From: Salibacterium qingdaonense
Lineage (GTDB): Bacteria > Bacillota > Bacilli > Bacillales > Marinococcaceae
Assembly: GCF_900114715.1 (NCBI RefSeq)
Contig: NZ_FOTY01000025.1
Location: forward strand, 1 to 36,528
Length of the DNA: 36,528 nt
Direction of reading: 5' to 3'
Shown here: in pieces, positions 33,234-36,528 of the stretch
How the letters are laid out: each line of letters opens with the position of its first letter
How positions within the stretch are numbered: the stretch's first letter is position 1
The notes under the pieces: model-generated
Database searches by the model: none
Told to the model about the DNA's origin: nothing
The model's input: only the letters and a program-made list of their open reading frames with translations
Program-made: the position numbers and the translations under genes

Positions 33234-35261
33234 GTGAGGAAAAAAGAAAAACAGGAACAGCGGTCAAGCTGGTTGACGATAAGGGGATCAATGAAAAATA
33301 AACTGATGCTTTATCTGCTTCTGGTGGGATTGATACCGACGATTGCCATCGGTTTTTTTATCTACGACACGAGCACAGACGAAATTGTTGCAAAGGAAAG
33401 AGAAAATCTGGAGTCGCTGGCGGATACGACATCCGAGAGCATGGAGCAGTGGATTGATAAACGAATGTCAGAGCTGCAGCTGATGGCGCAGACCGAAGAG
33501 GTTATGTCGGCGGAAGAAGACCGGCAGATGCGGATGGTCCGGATTCTAAAAGACAGCGATGATTCCTATGAGAATGTGGTCTTTACGGATGCAGAAGGGA
33601 TTGTACGTGCCGATACGACTGAAGACAATATTGGTCAGCTTGATCTTAGTGAACGAGCGTATTATCAACAGGCTATGGAAGAAGAAAATGCGATTTCGGA
33701 TGTGCTGGAATCCAAGGCGACTGGCAACCGGATTATCGTGCTCGCTACACCAGTCTATGACGAGTCGGACAACGTGATTGGCGTACTGAGCGCAGTGGCA
33801 AATTTTCAGGCATTAATTAATCAGTTTTTATCAGAAGACAATTTGAAGAAAGAGGGCCTTGCGCCGATTGTTGTGGACGGCAATGGCACAATCCAGCTTC
33901 ATCAGAACGAAGAGCTGATGGGGCAGTCACTCGACGAAGCAGATATTAGTGAGGAATACCGGCAGCGTCTGGAAGAAGGAAAAACGAATATCGGCTCGGA
34001 AGTGCTGCAGAGCCAGGATAAGGTGCTCGCCCATGCTCCGGTCGACATGACGCAGTACGGTTTGTATTTTGCCGTTCCAATGAGCACAGTGCTTCATGTT
34101 ACTGATTCGCTGCAGCTGCAGGCGGGGCTGATGATTGCAGCGGCGGCTGTGATCATCATTGTACTGGCCTGGTTCATTGCCCGCTCCATCAGCCGGCCGA
34201 TCCACAAAGTAAGCGAACAGGTACAGCTTGTTGCCGGTGGTGATTTGACCGGCGAAGACATACAAGTGAAATCCAGAGATGAAGTAGGCCGTCTCGCCGA
34301 GAATGTGAACACCATGAAAGAGCAGCTAAGAGGGCTGCTGTATCAGGTGAGAGAGAGTGCGGAAATGGTAAGTTCTTCCTCTGAACAGCTGCAGGCGGGA
34401 TCGGAAGAAGCGAGTCGTGCTTCGGAGGAGATATCCAATTCCATTCAGGAAGTGGCGTCCGGATCCGAATCGCAGACCGAACGGATTAATGAAAGTGTGC
34501 AGACAATGGACGAAGTGTCCCAAGGTGTTCAGGATGTGGCTGAAAATGCGGCATCTGTTTCCGAAAATGCATCGTCTGCTCTGCAAAAGAGCAAAGACGG
34601 GGGAGAAAATGTGGGAGAGACACTGAATAAGATGCGCTCCATCGATGAATCGGTTCAGTCTTCCAATGAAGTGAATACGTCCTTGAACCAGCGTTCCAAA
34701 GAGATTGAAAATATTCTGCAGGTCATTACCAATATCGCGGAACAAACCAATCTCCTGGCGCTCAATGCAGCGATTGAAGCGGCACGTGCAGGAGAGAGCG
34801 GCAAAGGATTCGCCGTGGTAGCCGAAGAGGTCAGAAAGCTCGCCGAAGAGTCCCAGTCCTCTTCCCAGCAGATCGCCCATATTATTCAGGATATCCAGCA
34901 CGACATCGAGAACTCCACGAAGTCCATTGAACAGGTGAGCAGTGAAGTGAAAGAAGGATTAACCCTGGCGGACGGCTCCCAGAAGAGCTTTGAAGAAATT
35001 CAAAGTTATATCGGAGCGGTGGCCGAACAGATTGAACAGATGGCGGCCACTTCCGAAGAAATTGCGGCCAGTTCCCAGCAGGTATCGGATTCCTTCCAGG
35101 ACATCGCCCAGATTTCAAGAGATAATGCGGGGCGCACCCAGAATGTGGCGGCGGCATCGGAAGAACAGTCGGCTTCCAGTGAAGAAATCGATTCTTCCGC
35201 CAAGTCCCTGAGCTCGCTGGCCGAAGATCTTCAGAATTCTGTGAACCAGTTTAAGTTTTAG
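33234..35261 (+). CDS. Methyl-accepting chemotaxis protein with extracellular Cache-type sensor
   Basis: 675 residues from GTG 33234 (AAGGGGGAG upstream). TM1 is about 24-44; the extracellular dCache-like sensor about 45-293 contains [46 protein letters not shown] and [20 protein letters not shown]2 is about 296-317, HAMP about 318-370 ([22 protein letters not shown]), and a long coiled-coil signalling domain follows with the tip [19 protein letters not shown] at about 502-520. It passes ligand binding to CheA/CheW. Divergent from the TRAP operon, it may sense the same or a related organic acid; that is inference. Confidence 0.92.
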   Translation: MRKKEKQEQRSSWLTIRGSMKNKLMLYLLLVGLIPTIAIGFFIYDTSTDEIVAKERENLESLADTTSESMEQWIDKRMSELQLMAQTEEVMSAEEDRQMRMVRILKDSDDSYENVVFTDAEGIVRADTTEDNIGQLDLSERAYYQQAMEEENAISDVLESKATGNRIIVLATPVYDESDNVIGVLSAVANFQALINQFLSEDNLKKEGLAPIVVDGNGTIQLHQNEELMGQSLDEADISEEYRQRLEEGKTNIGSEVLQSQDKVLAHAPVDMTQYGLYFAVPMSTVLHVTDSLQLQAGLMIAAAAVIIIVLAWFIARSISRPIHKVSEQVQLVAGGDLTGEDIQVKSRDEVGRLAENVNTMKEQLRGLLYQVRESAEMVSSSSEQLQAGSEEASRASEEISNSIQEVASGSESQTERINESVQTMDEVSQGVQDVAENAASVSENASSALQKSKDGGENVGETLNKMRSIDESVQSSNEVNTSLNQRSKEIENILQVITNIAEQTNLLALNAAIEAARAGESGKGFAVVAEEVRKLAEESQSSSQQIAHIIQDIQHDIENSTKSIEQVSSEVKEGLTLADGSQKSFEEIQSYIGAVAEQIEQMAATSEEIAASSQQVSDSFQDIAQISRDNAGRTQNVAAASEEQSASSEEIDSSAKSLSSLAEDLQNSVNQFKF

Positions 35262-35285
35262 AGAACAGGATTTCCGGCTCAAACA

Positions 35286-35319
35286 GTTACTTTTTCGAAT
35301 GCCCGGGCGAAAAGTAACC
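35286..35319 (+). other. Hairpin downstream of the chemoreceptor gene
   Basis: GTTACTTTT at 35286-35294 pairs with AAAAGTAAC at 35310-35318, with CCCGGG in the loop. No T-tract follows, so terminator function is doubtful, but no better terminator is seen after the gene. Confidence 0.4.
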
Positions 35320-35320
35320 C

Positions 35321-35394
35321 TTAGAATCGATGTAACCGTCACATTCAGCTGTAAGGGATGACAAACTGACGGTTAGAATCATTCTAACCGTCAC
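35321..35394 (+). repeat. Two direct repeats 52 bp apart with a hairpin
   Basis: TTAGAATC-4 nt-TAACCGTCAC occurs at 35321-35342 and 35373-35394, exactly 52 bp apart. The second is the right arm of a perfect 11-bp hairpin, GACGGTTAGAA/TTCTAACCGTC (35368-35392). CCCTTA/TAAGGG also frames the first copy (35318-35323, 35351-35356). The word differs from the 194-bp array family, but the 52-bp period is shared. Confidence 0.55.
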
Positions 35395-35496
35395 CATTTG
35401 TCCCGGTAGTTCAAAAAGTGCACCTTACAGACCTCAGGTACATTTATAAATATAATGTAAAGATAGCTTGTGACTCCCAATGATGGTTTCCTTTCA

Positions 35497-35505
35497 TGAT
35501 ATAAT
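35497..35505 (+). promoter_or_regulatory. Extended -10 promoter of the DJ-1/PfpI gene
   Basis: TGA TATAAT at 35497-35505 is a consensus extended -10, 21 bp before ATG 35527. No clear -35 at 17 bp. Confidence 0.6.
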
Positions 35506-35526
35506 GATGGAAAAAGGAGGGATCCT

Positions 35527-36081
35527 ATGGCTTCATCGAAAAAAATTCTTATTGTGACCGGAGACGCAGTGGAGGCGCTGGAAGTGTATTATCCGTATTT
35601 CCGCTGTCTGGAAGAAGGCTTTGACACAGACATTGCAGCGCCCGATCAGAAGAAATTGAACACGGTGATTCACGATTTTGAAGACTGGGAGACGTATACC
35701 GAAAAACGCGGGTACGGCATCGACGCAAACAAGACATTTGCTGATGTTCAGGCGGCTGATTACGATGGGCTGATTATTCCAGGTGGACGGGCGCCGGAGC
35801 ATATCCGCATGCATCAGGATCTGCTTGATATCGTTGTCCATTTTTTTGATGAGAACAAGCCGATCGCCATCATGTGCCACGGCAGCCTTGTCCTCACCCC
35901 GATTGCCGAAAAAGTGAAAGGCCGGAAACTGACCGCGTATTCTGCGTGCAAGCCGGAAGTGGAAAGCATCGGAGCGGAGTACATGAATGAAATGGATTAC
36001 GTCGACGGCAACCTCGTCTCCGGACATGCCTGGCCCGATCTCCCCGCCATCATGCGCGAATTTGTGAAGCAGTTGAAATAA
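35527..36081 (+). CDS. DJ-1/PfpI family protein
   Basis: 184 residues, class I glutamine-amidotransferase-like fold. The nucleophilic Cys117 sits in AIMCHGSLVL (nucleophile elbow), an early Glu (GDAVEALEVYYP) can contact it, and DGLIIPGGRAPEHIR is the family loop. Relatives are intracellular proteases/deglycases or stress proteins; others are isonitrile hydratases or general-stress YfkM-like proteins. The reaction here is not established. It is a monocistronic unit with AAGGAGGGA, an extended -10 promoter and a strong terminator. Confidence 0.88.
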   Translation: MASSKKILIVTGDAVEALEVYYPYFRCLEEGFDTDIAAPDQKKLNTVIHDFEDWETYTEKRGYGIDANKTFADVQAADYDGLIIPGGRAPEHIRMHQDLLDIVVHFFDENKPIAIMCHGSLVLTPIAEKVKGRKLTAYSACKPEVESIGAEYMNEMDYVDGNLVSGHAWPDLPAIMREFVKQLK

Positions 36082-36103
36082 GAAATAAGAAATAAGAAAA
36101 GGA

Positions 36104-36138
36104 AAAGCTGTCCCATGCTCTCGGGACAGCTTTTTTTA
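36104..36138 (+). terminator. Rho-independent terminator of the DJ-1/PfpI gene
   Basis: AAGCTGTCCC (36104-36113) pairs with GGGACAGCTT (36123-36132), followed by a T-run. The stretch 36139-36224 after it shows nothing I can name. Confidence 0.9.
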
Positions 36139-36224
36139 TGAGGAACATTCAGATGATTGATGAAAACATCTTATACACAAACAACCTGAATCCGTAATGA
36201 TATCTTTCGACATACCCTTCAAAA

Positions 36225-36528
36225 CCTTGATAAAATAGGGGATAAGATCCTATTCATCTTATTGGATGAATGCACCCGGAAGGTGAAAAAATGAAACGTC
36301 GATTTGATATCCAATTAACGGATAATTATATTATATCTGCCAGTGGACTTCTCTTGATAGGGGAACTTCTTCAATCCTTGAACTTACATAAACGTCTCCA
36401 TTCCTTATCCATGCCCGGCTTAACATCGTCGGCCGCCATTTCCCACGGCGATGTCGTGTACAGCTATCTCGGTCTTCTCTCTCAGGGAAAAAATGATTTT
36501 GACTGGATAGAAGAATCCCGTGGTGATG
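36225..36528 (+). mobile_element. Left part of an IS1380 family element (cut by window edge)
   Basis: The transposase start at 36291 is preceded by CCTTGATAAAATAGGGG at 36225-36241, which looks like an IS1380-type terminal inverted repeat beginning with CC. The other end is outside the window, so the exact boundary and target duplication cannot be checked. Confidence 0.6.
36291..36528 (+). CDS. IS1380 family transposase, N-terminal part (cut by window edge)
   Basis: ATG 36291 follows GGAAGGTG and the frame is open to the window end (79 codons). The sequence MKRRFDIQLTDN, then SGLLLIGELLQSLNLHKRL, ISHGDVVYSYLGLLSQGKND and FDWIEESRGD matches the conserved N-terminal region of IS1380 DDE transposases, where LGLL.QGK.DF is typical. 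The catalytic core lies beyond the edge. Confidence 0.82.
   Translation, partial: MKRRFDIQLTDNYIISASGLLLIGELLQSLNLHKRLHSLSMPGLTSSAAISHGDVVYSYLGLLSQGKNDFDWIEESRGD

Noticed and set aside
32981-33301. 106-codon plus-strand ORF ahead of the chemoreceptor
   Set aside because: It overlaps the sigma-D promoter, the RBS and the start of the chemoreceptor gene; low-complexity AT-rich translation and no RBS.

Overview
This window looks like a chromosomal segment of a salt- and/or alkali-tolerant member of the Bacillaceae. Reasons: strong AGGAGG-type ribosome binding sites, GTG and TTG starts, lipoproteins with short Bacillus-type signal peptides, cre-like operators, a sigma-D-type chemotaxis promoter, and a very acidic, cysteine-free S-layer protein with N-terminal SLH domains. 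Genus is not resolved. Insertion-sequence genes lie at both ends (IS30 family on the left, IS1380 family on the right), each cut by the window edge.

Left third (1-9.4 kb, + strand except the MFS gene). An apparent carbohydrate operon encodes a formylglycine-type sulfatase, a beta-glucoside PTS permease (EIIBCA) and a GH1 6-phospho-beta-glucosidase. No regulator gene is next to it, but CcpA/LacI-like operators precede it. A complete group IIC intron with its reverse transcriptase follows; it is inserted between the stop codon of a convergent MFS transporter gene and that gene's terminator.

Middle (9.5-21.3 kb, + strand). This part holds a NERD-domain/zinc-ribbon protein, a large S-layer protein with a long structured leader, a SurA_N-type lipoprotein without a parvulin domain, a small three-helix membrane protein, a sugar-isomerase-like TIM barrel translationally coupled to a binding-protein ABC importer of the FbpABC/AfuABC type, and a small hypothetical gene.

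Right part (21.3-32.6 kb, - strand). A long, tightly packed locus reads dctP-dctQ-dctM (TRAP importer), a PucR-family regulator, an M20 N-carbamoyl-amino-acid amidohydrolase, PyrK and PyrD paralogues, a dihydroorotase-like amidohydrolase, a nitroreductase and a CapA-like protein. The best reading is an orotate (or closely related pyrimidine carboxylate) uptake and degradation pathway: orotate to dihydroorotate to N-carbamoyl-aspartate to aspartate, CO2 and ammonia. The dihydroorotase-like enzyme keeps the Arg and Asn that bind dihydroorotate, and the pyrimidine biosynthetic partners are absent. A divergent chemoreceptor with a sigma-D-type promoter and a DJ-1/PfpI protein follow.

The most unusual non-coding signal is a dispersed 194-bp element found three times, at 5945-6138, 9562-9755 and 15747-15940. 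Each copy is eight 10-bp words (TAGTGTCCAC or its reverse complement) in alternating orientation with nearly invariant spacing: 29, 23, 29, 22, 29, 23, 29, that is four repeats of 52/51/52 bp. I do not recognise this element. Other structure not explained by genes includes a branched RNA-like fold ahead of the M20-pyrK-pyrD genes, four TTAGAC direct repeats ahead of dctP, and an orphan 15-bp hairpin.
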